Shown: positions 1-8,831, numbered from the stretch's first letter. The stretch is DNA of 26,734 nt from Pseudomonadota bacterium (GCA_027625125.1 JAQBXG010000002.1:1-26734), one strand, 5' to 3'. Made by a program: numbers and translations. Notes: a model not told the origin generated them from the sequence alone.

Positions 1-632
1 GCCGCGGTGGCATACCGGCTGGAGACCCCGTACAGGGTTTGCTGGTAGCGCTGGTCGGCGAAGGCGGCGCCGAACCCCAGTTTCAGCCGTCCGCCGTGGC
101 CGCCAAAATTTTCGTGCTGGTAGGCGATTTCCGGCACCGAGATGAACCCGACATGGCGGACAGAGTGAAAGTCGGTGGAAATGACTGCCCTGAGCGGGAT
201 TTCCAGATCGACCTTCGCATCCCGGGCGGCGCGGGCCACCGTCAATTGCAGCCGCGGCCCCACTTCGCCCATCCAGTCCAGGTCGGGCATGCCGGCGCGG
301 GCGCGATTGTTCGTGGAATCAGTTGAAAGCGCGCCGGCCAGCGAAACGTCGAACTCTGCGTTTTCGGACACCGCCAGGCGACCGCGAATCAGCCCCTTGT
401 CGTCGGAGCGCAGCACCTTGCCGCGATACGCGAAGTACGGCAGCGCCAGCGCCTCGATTCTGTGCTGGCTGGACGCCGGATAGTGCGGCAGCCACCCCGC
501 GCCGAACGCCGCCCCCAGCTCCCACAGCGGCAGCGGCTGCTGGGCCAGGACCGGGGACGCCCCGGCGCAGACAAACAGGGCCAGCCGGATCGCGCGCACG
601 ATCGCTGACGCCGGGGAGCGGGAAGTCACCAT
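1..632 (-). CDS. MipA/OmpV family outer-membrane protein (3' end outside window)
   Basis: The reading frame stays open from an ATG at 632-630 to the window edge, giving about 210 residues of the N-terminal part. Residues 1-30 form a signal peptide: an Arg-containing start, the hydrophobic stretch LALFVCAG, then a cleavage site after SPVLAQ. The mature start (PLWELGAAFGAGWLPHYPAS) and later segments such as YFAYRGKVLRSDDKG and GRLKLGFGAAFAD are typical of MipA/OmpV proteins, which are beta-barrel or scaffold-like outer-membrane proteins. A GTG directly follows the ATG, so the start is uncertain by one codon, and no clear Shine-Dalgarno sequence is seen. It is divergent from the glutamate dehydrogenase gene, with about 100 bp between the starts. 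Family call is fairly sure; function is not, because OmpV/MipA members vary in role. Confidence 0.75.
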   Translation of the reverse strand, partial: MVTSRSPASAIVRAIRLALFVCAGASPVLAQQPLPLWELGAAFGAGWLPHYPASSQHRIEALALPYFAYRGKVLRSDDKGLIRGRLAVSENAEFDVSLAGALSTDSTNNRARAGMPDLDWMGEVGPRLQLTVARAARDAKVDLEIPLRAVISTDFHSVRHVGFISVPEIAYQHENFGGHGGRLKLGFGAAFADQRYQQTLYGVSSRYATA

Positions 633-736
633 AGGGGGATCGTCACCACGGCAACGGCTTTGGGTCAAGGCGCGCGGCTTGTTTGCCGGGCGGCCCCGGT
701 GCATGCTGTGAACACGCGGATTTGCCCGGTAGGCCG

Positions 737-3700
737 ATGGCACGACAAACTCGCAGCCGGACTGGGCGACAACTTGCCGAGGCGACAACGGCGCTGCGCA
801 AGCTCGCCGGCAAACGGGAAGCGACCGCCGCCGTCCGTTTTCTGAAGGAAATCTGCGATAGCGCCCGCGCCGACGATCTGCGCTCGATCTCCGCCGACGA
901 CCTGGCGGCCGCCGTGCTGAATTTGTGGCGGTTCGCCGCCAAACGCAAGGCGAGCCGGCCGAAGGTGCGGGTTTATGTGCCCGCCCGCGCCGCCCACGGC
1001 TGGGAAAGCGACGGCGCGGTGGTCGAGGTCGTCGCCGCCGAGCTGCCGTTCCTGATCGATTCCATTACCGCGATGTTGACGGCGCGGCGGCATTCGATCC
1101 GGCGAATGCTGCAAAAAACAGAACCGGCGGGCCAGCACGCGCAGGGCACCGTGCTGCATTTGCAGATCGGTCGCATCGCCGGACCGAACGCGGCGGCGGA
1201 ACTGGAGCAGGACATTCGTGACGCGATCGCCGACGTGACGGCGGCGGTGCGGGACTGGCGTGCGATGCTCGGCGAACTGGATCGGGCGATCCGCGATCTG
1301 GAGGCCAACCCGCCCGCGCGCGGGTCGGCGTCCGAGGTGGGCGAATGCATCGCATTTCTGCGATGGATCGAGGAAGGCAACTTCACGCTGCTGGGCAGCC
1401 GCAACTATCGTTATCGATTTGGCAAAGGCAGGGCGTTCACGGCGACCGCGGTGCGCGGCCACGGCATCCTCCACAGCCCGGACGTCCACGTGCTGGCCGG
1501 CACGGCGGGCCTGGCCGCGGTATCCGCCGAGGTGCGCGATTTTCTGGACCGCCCGGCGCCGTTGTTGATCACCAAGACCAAGGCGCGGTCGCGGGTGCAT
1601 CGGGTGGCGCCGATGGATTACGTCGGCGTCAAGCGATATGCGAAAGACGGGCGCGTCATCGGCGAAACCAGATTCGTCGGTTTGTTCACCGCCGCCGCAT
1701 ACAACCTTCCGGTTTCGACGATCCCGCTGTTGCGGGCCAAGGTGGATCGCGTCATCCGCCGCTCGGGATTCGATCCCGCCGGCCACACCGGCAAGGCGCT
1801 GCAGTTCATTCTCGACACGTTTCCCCGTGACGAGCTGTTCCAGGTTTCGGAGCGGTACTTGCTGGATACCGCAATCGGCATCCTGGAGATTCGCAATCGT
1901 CCCCGCGTGCGCCTGTTTGCGCGCGTGGACCAGTTCGAGCGGTTCGCTTCGGCGTTGGTCTATGTTCCGCGGGATGCCCATTCGTCGGATTTGACGACGA
2001 CGTTTGGCGAAATCCTGTGCGTGGGGTTCGATGCCGAAGTGTCGACCCACTACACCCAGATGGGCGACAGTCCACTGGCGCGGGTGCATTTCATTCTGCG
2101 GACGAAGCCGGGCAACGTGCCGCGCCCGGACCTCGCGGCGCTGGAGCTGCGGCTGGCCGATGCCGCCCGGCGGTGGGAGGACGGTCTGGTCGAGGCGCTG
2201 CTCGACGCCCACGGCGATGCCGCGGCCGGCCTTGCGGCGAAGTACCGCGACGCGTTTCCCGCCGGGTACCGCGAGTCATACGCAATCGCCGAGGCGCTGG
2301 AGGACATCTCGCGATTGGAGGCGCTGGAAGACGGCCGCGCACTCGAGACGCGCCTGTATCGCAGCGCGGGCGCAGGCCCGGACACGGCGCGGTTCAAGGT
2401 GTTTCGTGCCGGGGATCCGGTTGTGCTGTCGGATGTGCTGCCGTTGTTGGAGGACGCCGGCCTTCGGGTCGTCGACGAGCGCCCCTATCGCATTCGCCCC
2501 GACGGCGCCGCCGCCGACCTTTGGATTCAGGACCTGGGGCTGGTCGATCCCACCGGCGCGGACATCGACCTTGCCGACGCCGGCGGGCGATTCCTGGAGC
2601 TGTTCGCGGCGGCGTGGTCCGGCGTTTCGGAAAGCGACGGGTTCAACCGGCTGGTGTTGCATGCCGGGCTGACCGCCCGCCAGGTCGTCGTCGTGCGGGC
2701 GATCGCAAAGTTCCTGCGACAGGCCGCGATTGCGTTCAGCCAGGAATACATGGAGGACACGCTGGCGCGAAACCCCCGGATCGCCGCCGACATCGTCGCG
2801 CTGTTCGAGGCGCGATTCGATCCCGCCGCGACCGGCGACCGCACCCGACGCGAAAAGACCATCGCCACGCGCATCGGCGCCGGGCTGGAATCGGTCGCCA
2901 ATCTGGATGAGGACCGCATCCTGCGGCGGTTCCTGAACGTCGTGGAGGCGATGGAGCGCACGAATTTCATCAGTCGGACGCCGTCGGCGGTCCCAAGCCG
3001 CATGCGTCGTTCAAGGTTCGATCCAGAGATGTCGACGAATTGCCCCTGCCGAGGCCAGTTGCGGAAATCTTCGTCTACAGTCCGCGCATGGAGGGCGTGC
3101 ATTTGCGCGGCGGGCGCGTGGCGCGCGGCGGGATCCGGTGGTCGGATCGCCGCGAGGATTTCCGCACCGAAATCCTGGGCTTGATGAAAGCCCAGATGGT
3201 CAAGAATTCGGTGATTGTGCCGGTCGGCGCCAAGGGCGGCTTCGTACTGAAGCGGCCGCCGCCGCCCGGCGACCGCGAGGCATTTCTGGCCGAGGGCATC
3301 GAATGCTATCGCATGTTGATGCGCGGCCTGTTGGACATCACCGACAACCAGGGCGCGGCCGGCGTCGAACCGCCCGCCGACGTTGTGCGCCACGACACCG
3401 ACGATCCGTACCTGGTGGTTGCCGCCGACAAGGGCACGGCGACGTTTTCCGATATCGCCAACGGGATGTCCCGAGACTATGGCTTCTGGCTGGACGATGC
3501 GTTCGCGTCGGGCGGGTCGGTCGGATACGACCACAAGAAGATGGGCATCACCGCCCGCGGCGCATGGGAGTCGGTCAAGCGGCACTTTCGTGAAATCGGT
3601 CTGGATACCCAAAGCGAGCCGTTTTCCGTTGTCGGCATCGGCGACATGGCCGGTGACGTATTCGGCAACGGCATGCTGCTGTCGCCATTCATCCGGCTGG

Positions 3701-5523
3701 TCGGCGCGTTCAATCACATCCACATCTTTGTCGATCCGGACCCGACCGATCCGGCCCAAAGCCTGAAAGAACGCCGGCGGTTGTTCGACACGCCGCGTTC
3801 CGCCTGGACCGACTACGACCCCAAACTGATTTCCCGCGGCGGCGGCGTGTTCCTGCGTTCGGCCAAGTCGGTGCCGATCTCGGCGCAAATGAAGGCGAGG
3901 TTCGACATTGAAAAGGACGCGCTGGCCCCGAACGATCTGATTCGCGCGTTGCTGGGCGCCGAGGTCGATCTGCTGTGGGTGGGCGGCATCGGTACGTATG
4001 TAAAGGCGGCGGATGAACGGAACGCCGAAGTCGGCGACCGCGCCAACGACCCGCTGCGGCTGAACGGCAGGCAGTTGCGTTGCCGTGTGGTCGGCGAAGG
4101 CGGCAATCTGGGATTTACGCAGCGTGGCCGCATCGAGTTTGCCCGCAAGGGCGGTCGCATCAACACCGACGCTGTCGACAATTCCGCAGGGGTCGATTGT
4201 TCGGACCACGAGGTCAACATCAAGATTCTGCTGGGGCAGGCAATGGCCGCCGGTGAATTGACGATGGCTCCGCGCGACAAGCTGTTGGCGGCGATGACCG
4301 ACGAGGTCGCGGCGCAGGTGTTGCGCGACAATTATTTGCAGACCCAGGCGATCAGCGCGATGCAACTGCAGGCGGCCGAGAAGCTGGATCCGCAGGCGCG
4401 ATTTGCCCGCGAACTGGAACGCGCCGGCAAGCTCGACCGGGCGCTGGAATCCCTGCCGGACGACGAAACGCTGGCGGAACGCGAGGCGGCCCGCGAAGGC
4501 ATGTGCCGGCCCGAACTGAGCGTGTTGCTGGCGTATGCCAAGAACACGCTGTACCAGTCGCTGCTGGAATCGGATGTGCCCGACGATCCGTATTTCGGCC
4601 AGGAACTGGAGCTGTATTTTCCGTCCGCGCTGCGCAAGCGTTTTGCGGGTCAGATTTCGCGCCACCGGCTGCGCCGCGAGATCATTGCCACCGCCATCGC
4701 CAACAGCGTCGTCAACCGCAACGGCGCGTCGTTCGTCAGCGAGGTCGCACAGGACGGCGGTTTTCAGGCCGCGGACATCGCGCGCGGGTATGCGGTGGTG
4801 CGGGACGTGTTCCGGCTGCGGCCGCTGTGGCAAGGAATCGAGGCGCTCGACAACGTCGTCCCGGCGGACGTGCAGACACGCATGCTGGTCGAAATCGAAG
4901 CGCTGGTGCGGACGATGACGAAGTGGTTCTTGCACAGCGAGACTCAGCCGATGGACGTCGCCGATACCGTCAAGCGGTATGCGGACGGGACGGCGGCGTT
5001 GGAGCTGGCGCTGCCGACCCTGTTGCGGAGTCTGGACAGCGAATCGTTTGGCGAACGCGAAGCGCGCTTCATCGCCGACGGCGTCCCCGCCGATCTCGCG
5101 CGGCGCATCGCCGCCCTGGCGCCGTTGCGCTCCGCCGGTCATATCGTTTCCGCCGCCAATACGATCCGCAAGCCGGTCACGGACGTGGGCGATGTGTTCT
5201 TCGGCGTCGGCGCGTTGCTCGGGCTGGACTGGCTGCGGGCCGCCGCCGTCGGCGTGGCAGCCGACAGCCACTGGCAAAGCCTGGCCATCGGTGCGATCGT
5301 CGACGACCTGTACAGCCAGCAACGGGCCCTGGCGGGGCGCGTGTTGGCGTCGGCGTCGCGGGCCCGCGGCGATCCTGCGGTGCGCGCCTGGGAAGCGGCA
5401 AACGCCGTGACCGTCGCCCGCACCCGCGAACTGATCGCCGAGTTCCGCGCCGGCGGCACCGTCGACATCGCACGGCTGGCGCTGGCCAACCGCCAGGTGC
5501 GCGCGATGCTGTCCGGCCGCTAG
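737..5523 (+). CDS. gdhZ: NAD-specific glutamate dehydrogenase (large 180-kDa type), disrupted by a one-base frameshift
   Basis: Family role: oxidative deamination of glutamate to 2-oxoglutarate and ammonium with NAD+, in the cytoplasm. The ATG at 737 (MARQTRSRTGRQLAEA) is preferred over one at 683 because the family similarity begins just after it and a GGTAGG lies upstream. The first 744 codons (to Phe at 2966-2968) cover the N-terminal ACT-containing regulatory part. The frame then moves, and from 2971 the sequence continues in another frame with the catalytic core: LPLPRPVAEIFVYSPR, VHLRGGRVARGGIRWSDRRE, KAQMVKNSVIVPVGAKGG, DLLWVGGIGTY and VVGEGGNLGFTQ. Joined with one base restored, the product is about 1595 residues, the normal size for this family. 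Unrepaired, the first frame ends at 3184 after about 815 residues. No other damage is visible, so this is either a sequencing error or a very recent mutation. A probable operon follows with the DUF2147 gene. Confidence 0.93.
2966..2973 (+). other. Frameshift site in the glutamate dehydrogenase gene
   Basis: Reading ACG AAT TTC (Thr-Asn-Phe, 2960-2968) in the upstream frame is followed by two orphan bases, AT (2969-2970). CAG TCG GAC (Gln-Ser-Asp, from 2971) then opens the downstream frame, which leads into GPKPHASFKV and DELPLPRPVAEI. The family usually has Thr-Asn-Phe/Tyr-Tyr/Phe-Gln here, so exactly one base is missing, for example a C from TTCCAT (His) or a T from TTCTAT (Tyr). Confidence 0.88.
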
Positions 5524-5532
5524 GAGATGGCG

Positions 5533-5991
5533 ATGCGGCCGCGATCGGCAGTCGTCGCCGTGGTCTTGCTTGCGACCACCGTCGGCGATGCCGCCGCCCA
5601 GGAGCCGGAGGCCCGGGACGCGGCGCTGGGCCAGTGGATCACCGAGGGCGGGCTGTCGCGGGTTGAGGTCTATGGCTGCGGCGATGCTTTGTGCGGCCGC
5701 ATCGTCTGGCTGGAGGAGCCGCTGGAAACGGACGGGACGCCGAAAGTCGACGACGAAAACGAAGACGAGGCGTTGCGCGCACGGCCGTTGATGGGGCTGG
5801 AGATCATCGCCGGCTTCGAGCCGGACGGCAGGCCCGGACGCTGGCGGAACGGCACCATCTATAACCCCGAAGACGGCAAGACCTATCGCTGCATGATGCG
5901 GCTTGCCGACGACGGCACGCTGATCGTTCGCGGCTACGTGCTGCTGCCGATCCTTGGGCGCAGCCAGACCTGGACCCGGCACCGGGACTGA
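5533..5991 (+). CDS. Secreted DUF2147 domain protein
   Basis: A 152-residue protein with an N-terminal signal peptide (MRPRSAVVAVVLLATTVGDAAA, cut before QEPEAR) and one DUF2147 domain filling the rest. Recognisable family features are GQWITEGGLSRVEVYGC near the mature start, CGRIVWLEEP, LRARPLMGLEI, GTIYNPEDGKTYRC and a C-terminal GRSQTWTR. DUF2147 proteins are small periplasmic proteins of unknown function. Two in-frame ATGs exist, at 5527 and 5533. The second is preferred because TAGGAG (5521-5526), which contains the stop codon of the dehydrogenase gene, lies 6 bases before it. This nearly zero spacing suggests translational coupling to the upstream gene. Confidence 0.85.
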   Translation: MRPRSAVVAVVLLATTVGDAAAQEPEARDAALGQWITEGGLSRVEVYGCGDALCGRIVWLEEPLETDGTPKVDDENEDEALRARPLMGLEIIAGFEPDGRPGRWRNGTIYNPEDGKTYRCMMRLADDGTLIVRGYVLLPILGRSQTWTRHRD

Positions 5992-6001
5992 GGCGGTCAC
6001 G

Positions 6002-7288
6002 GTGACTCCACAATCGGGGTTCGTCGACGCGGGCGGCACCCGCGGGCGCTTCGCGTGGGCGCTGTACGACTGGGCCGGGCAGGCGTTTCACACGCTGATC
6101 GTCACGTTCGTGTTTGCCGCGTATTTCAGCCAGGGCATCGTCGGCGACGACGTGCGCGGACAGGAGTTGTGGGGCGCGGCGTCCAGCATTTCCGGCCTGT
6201 TTGTGGCGCTGCTGGCGCCGATCATCGGCGCCGTTGCCGACGCGGGCGGTCCGCGCAAGCCGTGGCTGTTGGCGTTCAGCGCCATCGCCGCCGCCGCGTC
6301 GGCGCTGTTGTGGTGGGCGGAGCCGGACACCGCCTTCATCCTGTGGGCGATGGTGTGGTTCGCGGTCGCCGGGGTCGCGTTCGAGTTCTGTCAGGTGTTC
6401 GCCAACGCGATGCTGCCCGACATCGCCCCGGCAAGTCGCGTCGGCCGTTGGTCGGGTTGGGGTTGGGGCATGGGCTATGCCGGCGGGCTGGTGTCGATCA
6501 CGCTGGCGCTGGTGTTGTTCGTGCAGACCGATACGCCGCTGTTCGGCCTGGACAAAAGCGCCGCCGAGCACGTGCGGATCGTCGGGCCGATGACCGCGGC
6601 GTGGCTGGTGGCCTTCGCGATCCCGATGTTTCTGTGGACGCCGGATCGCGCGGCAAAGGTCGCCGGTCTCGGCGCACAGGCGCGGTCCGGCCTCGCCGAC
6701 CTGGTGCGCACGTTGCGCGCCGTGCGCCGCTATGGCGACATCGTGCGGTTTCTGGTCGCCCGCATGTTGTACGCCGACGGACTGACGACGGTGTTCGTGT
6801 TCGGCGGCATCTATGCCGCCGGCGCCTTTGGCATGGAACTGGCGGAGGTGCTGCTGTTCGGCATCGTCCTCAACCTGACCGCGGGGGTCGGCGCAATCGC
6901 GTTCGGTTGGATCGACGACCACATGGGGCCGAAGCGAACGATCCTGCTGTCGCTCGCGGGTCTGTTCGTCACCGCGACCGGCGCGCTGGTGGTGACGTCG
7001 GTGACGGGATTTTGGGTATTCGGTTCGGCGTTGGGCATCTTTGTCGGCCCCGCCCAGGCCGCCAGCCGGTCATTGATGTCGCGGTTGGCGCCGGCCGCGC
7101 AACGCACCGAGTTCTTCGGCCTGTATGCGCTGACCGGCAAGGCGACGGCGTTTCTCGGCCCGGCGCTGGTCGCCATGCTGACCGCAGCCACTGACAGTCA
7201 GCGTTGGGGGCTTTCGGTCTTGCTGCTGTTTTTCGCCGGTGGCGCGGCGCTGTTGTTGACGGTCCGCGAGCCGGCCGCCGGCGGCTAG
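6002..7288 (+). CDS. UMF1-type MFS transporter (Atg22-like)
   Basis: A 428-residue polytopic inner-membrane protein of the major facilitator superfamily. The N-terminal ALYDWAGQAFHTLIVTFVF matches the ALYDWANSAF signature of the UMF1/Atg22-like branch. Further features are PIIGAVADAGGPRKPWL (the loop 2-3 motif), an internal repeat of hydrophobic helices, and GWIDDHMGPKRTILLS in the second half. I assign the GTG at 6002 as start because GAGG (5990-5993) lies 8 bases upstream, overlapping the stop of the DUF2147 gene; an ATG at 5954 would overlap that gene by 38 bases and lacks a ribosome-binding site. Substrate is unknown. Yeast Atg22 exports vacuolar amino acids, but that cannot be carried over. 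The TAG stop lies inside the CTAG at the left end of the element at 7285-7561. Confidence 0.85.
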   Translation: MTPQSGFVDAGGTRGRFAWALYDWAGQAFHTLIVTFVFAAYFSQGIVGDDVRGQELWGAASSISGLFVALLAPIIGAVADAGGPRKPWLLAFSAIAAAASALLWWAEPDTAFILWAMVWFAVAGVAFEFCQVFANAMLPDIAPASRVGRWSGWGWGMGYAGGLVSITLALVLFVQTDTPLFGLDKSAAEHVRIVGPMTAAWLVAFAIPMFLWTPDRAAKVAGLGAQARSGLADLVRTLRAVRRYGDIVRFLVARMLYADGLTTVFVFGGIYAAGAFGMELAEVLLFGIVLNLTAGVGAIAFGWIDDHMGPKRTILLSLAGLFVTATGALVVTSVTGFWVFGSALGIFVGPAQAASRSLMSRLAPAAQRTEFFGLYALTGKATAFLGPALVAMLTAATDSQRWGLSVLLLFFAGGAALLLTVREPAAGG

Positions 7289-7319
7289 AGCAACTTCTGA
7301 CCAAATAGAATCAATTCTG
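7285..7319 (+). repeat. Left terminal inverted repeat of the 7285-7561 element
   Basis: Begins CTAGAGCAACTTCTGACC and continues CAAATAGAATCAATTCTG. It contains the TAG stop codon (7286-7288) of the MFS gene. Its partner is 7528-7561 on the opposite strand. Confidence 0.8.
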
Positions 7320-7527
7320 TTGGCGATTCGGGGCGGCAGTCCACGCGGAAGACGGCGACGCGCGATGCCGTAGCATCGGGCAAGCCGTCTGACAAGGTGG
7401 CTGCCCGCTGATCGCCAACCCGTACGGGGCGGGCGGCTTTGCGCCAATATCATCGGGTTTCGGCTCGCGCGTAGCGACCGCTATGCTCATCGCCGAAACC
7501 CTCGATCTTGACCCAAATCCGCACCGC

Positions 7528-7561
7528 CAGAATGGTTCTATTTGGTCAGAAATTGCTCTAG
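7528..7561 (-). repeat. Right terminal inverted repeat of the 7285-7561 element
   Basis: On the minus strand it reads CTAGAGCAATTTCTGACC and then CAAATAGAACCATTCTG. It supplies the TAG stop codon (7560-7558 on the minus strand) of the secreted protein gene that converges from the right. Confidence 0.8.
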
Positions 7562-8127
7562 AACCGGGTTGCGTTGCCGACGCTTTGCGACGGGCGATAG
7601 AACAGTCGCAGGCCGCAGGTGCCGTCGGCCGTGACGTCGCGTTTTTCGCGAATCGACGCTCCGTCGGGGAACGAGAACGTGACTTCGCGCACCTCGACCA
7701 CGGCGGCGTCGACCGTTTCGTTGCGCTGCACGATCGGCACGTCGGCGGCGCCGTAGCGCGACTGCAGCAGCGTAAAGACGCGGTTGAATGCGCGGTCGCA
7801 CTGCGACGTGTTTGTGAAGCGGCTGCCGGTGACGCTGGCGCGGATCAACACTTCGGCGAGGCCGGCCGCGTCGTCGGTGAAGTTTTGCCACACCGTGACC
7901 GGGTAGCCGTCGGCGGTGGTGCGGTAGATGAGCTGGCAGGTGTTGGCGTTGCATGGCTCGTCGCGGATTTCGATATCGGGGGCCGCCTTGGCCGCCGCCA
8001 TCGTCGCCCCGAACGGTATGCCGCCAAACCCGGCCAGCACGCCGTCGGCGGCGAATACCGCGGATGCGGGTGCAACGGCCAACGCCGCGGCCAGACCCAG
8101 CGCGGCGGTTTTCGCGGCATGTTTCAT
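7558..8127 (-). CDS. Secreted protein of unknown function
   Basis: A 189-residue protein that starts at ATG 8127 (MKHAAKTAALGLAAALAVAP); the frame is open further upstream, but this start gives a clean signal peptide and has AAAGGCG about 6 bases before it. Cleavage is likely after ASAVFA. The mature part begins DGVLAGFGGIPFGATMAAAK and contains several cysteines (EPCNANTCQLIY, SQCDRAF, DGTCGLRLFY), consistent with disulfides in the periplasm. The GIPFG...AK pattern resembles small exported proteins with a 'gipFGmt' motif, but I do not recognise a named family. The gene runs towards the MFS gene, and its stop codon is formed by the right end of the MITE-like element. It lies 76 bp downstream of the Rap1a-like gene on the same strand. 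Confidence 0.75.
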   Translation of the reverse strand: MKHAAKTAALGLAAALAVAPASAVFAADGVLAGFGGIPFGATMAAAKAAPDIEIRDEPCNANTCQLIYRTTADGYPVTVWQNFTDDAAGLAEVLIRASVTGSRFTNTSQCDRAFNRVFTLLQSRYGAADVPIVQRNETVDAAVVEVREVTFSFPDGASIREKRDVTADGTCGLRLFYRPSQSVGNATRF

Positions 8128-8203
8128 GGTTTTCGCCTTTCGGACGAGACGCCGCCGGTGACGCGGCGCTTTGCAGAATAGCGGGATTCCCGCGCGGCGG
8201 CGA

Positions 8204-8554
8204 TTATTCGCGCGGTTGGCAGGGGTACAGGATTCTGAGGGCGGCGTGGGCGACGATCGGGAAATCGTCCGCCTCGGCTTCGGGGAACTTTTCGACGAAC
8301 GCCGCGACCGCACCGACGAGGCGGGAGACAGGATCTTCATCGGGCAGGCAGATCTGGAGGACATGCTCGCCGTCGAGGGTGAAGCGGCTCCAGCCACGAA
8401 AGGCGGTGAACGCGCCTTCGCAATAGCCCCGTTCGTAGTCGCCGGCGGTGACGTCCTGGCACCAGCCGATGACCTCGCGGGTCGATTGGGCGTTGGCGAC
8501 GGGCGTCGCGAGGGCCGCGACGAACAACGCGGCGGCCGCCAGGGTGCGAATCAT
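8204..8554 (-). CDS. Small secreted protein of the Rap1a/Tai type
   Basis: A 116-residue protein with a signal peptide (MIRTLAAAALFVAALATPVANA) and a mature region of about 94 residues. The pattern WCQD, ERGYCEGAFTAFRG, ICLPDEDPVSRLVGAVAAFV, then a helix ending in AALRILYPCQ matches the Rap1a/Tai fold: four conserved cysteines, the 'GYC.G' segment, 'CLP' and a terminal 'PC'. Rap1a and Rap2a of Serratia are immunity proteins against type VI secreted amidase effectors. However, many members of this family occur as orphans with no effector nearby, as here, and no type VI genes are in the window. I would therefore call it a Rap1a-like periplasmic protein rather than an immunity protein. Confidence 0.75.
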   Translation of the reverse strand: MIRTLAAAALFVAALATPVANAQSTREVIGWCQDVTAGDYERGYCEGAFTAFRGWSRFTLDGEHVLQICLPDEDPVSRLVGAVAAFVEKFPEAEADDFPIVAHAALRILYPCQPRE

Positions 8555-8593
8555 CGGGTGCCTTTCCGGTGGTGGGGATAGAAACGGCGGCGG

Positions 8594-8669
8594 TGGCGTC
8601 CCCTAGGGGACTCGAACCCCTGTTTTCGGCGTGAGAGGCCGATGTCCTGGGCCACTAGACGAAGGGGAC
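8594..8669 (-). tRNA. tRNA-Glu (anticodon CUC)
   Basis: On the minus strand the gene starts GTCCCCTTCGTCTAGTGGCC and folds as a full cloverleaf. The acceptor stem GTCCCCT (8669-8663) pairs with AGGGGAC (8604-8598). The D arm contains CTAGTGGCCCAG. The anticodon stem TCGGC/GCCGA encloses loop CTCTCAC with anticodon CTC. The T arm is CAGGGGTTCGAGTCCCCT-like. The discriminator is G (8597) and CCA (8596-8594) is encoded. The sequence is very close to ordinary bacterial tRNA-Glu. CUC is the extra isoacceptor that reads GAG, which GC-rich genomes often carry in addition to UUC. Confidence 0.95.
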
Positions 8670-8686
8670 GTGGCCGGAGACCACAG

Positions 8687-8714
8687 AGATAGACCCCGGC
8701 CGGGCGGGGATCAA
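8687..8714 (-). promoter_or_regulatory. Probable promoter of the tRNA-Glu gene
   Basis: On the minus strand, CTTGATC has its TTGATC at 8714-8709, followed after 16 bases by CTATCT (8692-8687). This fits the alphaproteobacterial housekeeping consensus CTTGAC / CTATAT. Transcription would start about 10 bases before the mature tRNA. Confidence 0.5.
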
Positions 8715-8763
8715 GCGTGGCGGAGCGCCAAGGGCGCCAATTTCAGGCGGCGCCTACCTGCAG

Positions 8764-8792
8764 TTGATTCGGCCAATGATCGGGGCTATTTT
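8764..8792 (+). promoter_or_regulatory. Probable promoter of the lipoprotein-protease/TraT-like operon
   Basis: TTGATT (8764-8769), a 17-base spacer and TATTTT (8787-8792). The expected transcription start near 8799 leaves about 33 bases before the TTG start codon at 8832. That supports the TTG start over longer N-terminal extensions, which would begin inside the antisense of the tRNA gene. Confidence 0.45.
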
Positions 8793-8831
8793 GCACTTGC
8801 GCGCAAAGAGGCGGTACTGGGGGGTGGCCTG

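Larger units (their letters stand above)
7285..7561. mobile_element. MITE-like element with about 34-bp terminal inverted repeats, inserted at CTAG
   Basis: The left end (7285-7319, starting CTAGAGCAACTTCTGACC) and the reverse complement of the right end (7528-7561, CTAGAGCAATTTCTGACC) match over about 34 bases with two mismatches and one indel. The element is 277 bp and has no convincing gene. The interior folds into hairpins: TTGGCGAT 7320-7327 with ATCGCCAA 7411-7418; AGACGGC 7350-7356 with GCCGTCT 7384-7390; CGATGC 7363-7368 with GCATCG 7373-7378 (loop CGTA); and GGGTTTCGGC 7455-7464 with GCCGAAACCC 7492-7501. Both ends carry TA within CTAG, which fits the known IS630/Tc1-mariner preference for TA, often in CTAG, with TA duplication. 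A non-autonomous relative of that family is therefore my inference; no transposase is present in the window. Confidence 0.75.

Noticed and set aside
665..2212. A 515-codon open frame on the minus strand
   Set aside because: Antisense to the N-terminal half of the glutamate dehydrogenase gene, with no recognisable domain.
2960..2980. Programmed -1 frameshift in the glutamate dehydrogenase gene
   Set aside because: There is no canonical slippery heptamer (AATTTCA only) and no obvious stimulatory hairpin directly downstream. Recoding is not known for this family, so a sequencing error or a mutation is more likely.
2527..6039. A 1170-codon open frame on the minus strand
   Set aside because: It runs antisense to the glutamate dehydrogenase and DUF2147 genes, whose protein motifs are clear. 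Its translation is rich in Arg, His, Gln and Asp with no domains, as expected of a shadow frame in GC-rich DNA.
7483..8181. A 232-codon plus-strand open frame
   Set aside because: It overlaps the right end of the MITE-like element and lies antisense to the secreted-protein gene, which has a signal peptide, a ribosome-binding site and conserved-looking cysteines.
8204..8554. Type VI immunity protein
   Set aside because: The fold matches Rap1a/Tai, but no effector or type VI gene is in the window, so the functional name is not justified.
8631..8831. N-terminal extension of the lipoprotein-protease gene
   Set aside because: It would begin within the antisense of the tRNA-Glu gene and would hide the lipoprotein signal. 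The promoter candidate at 8764-8792 and the TTG at 8832 fit better.
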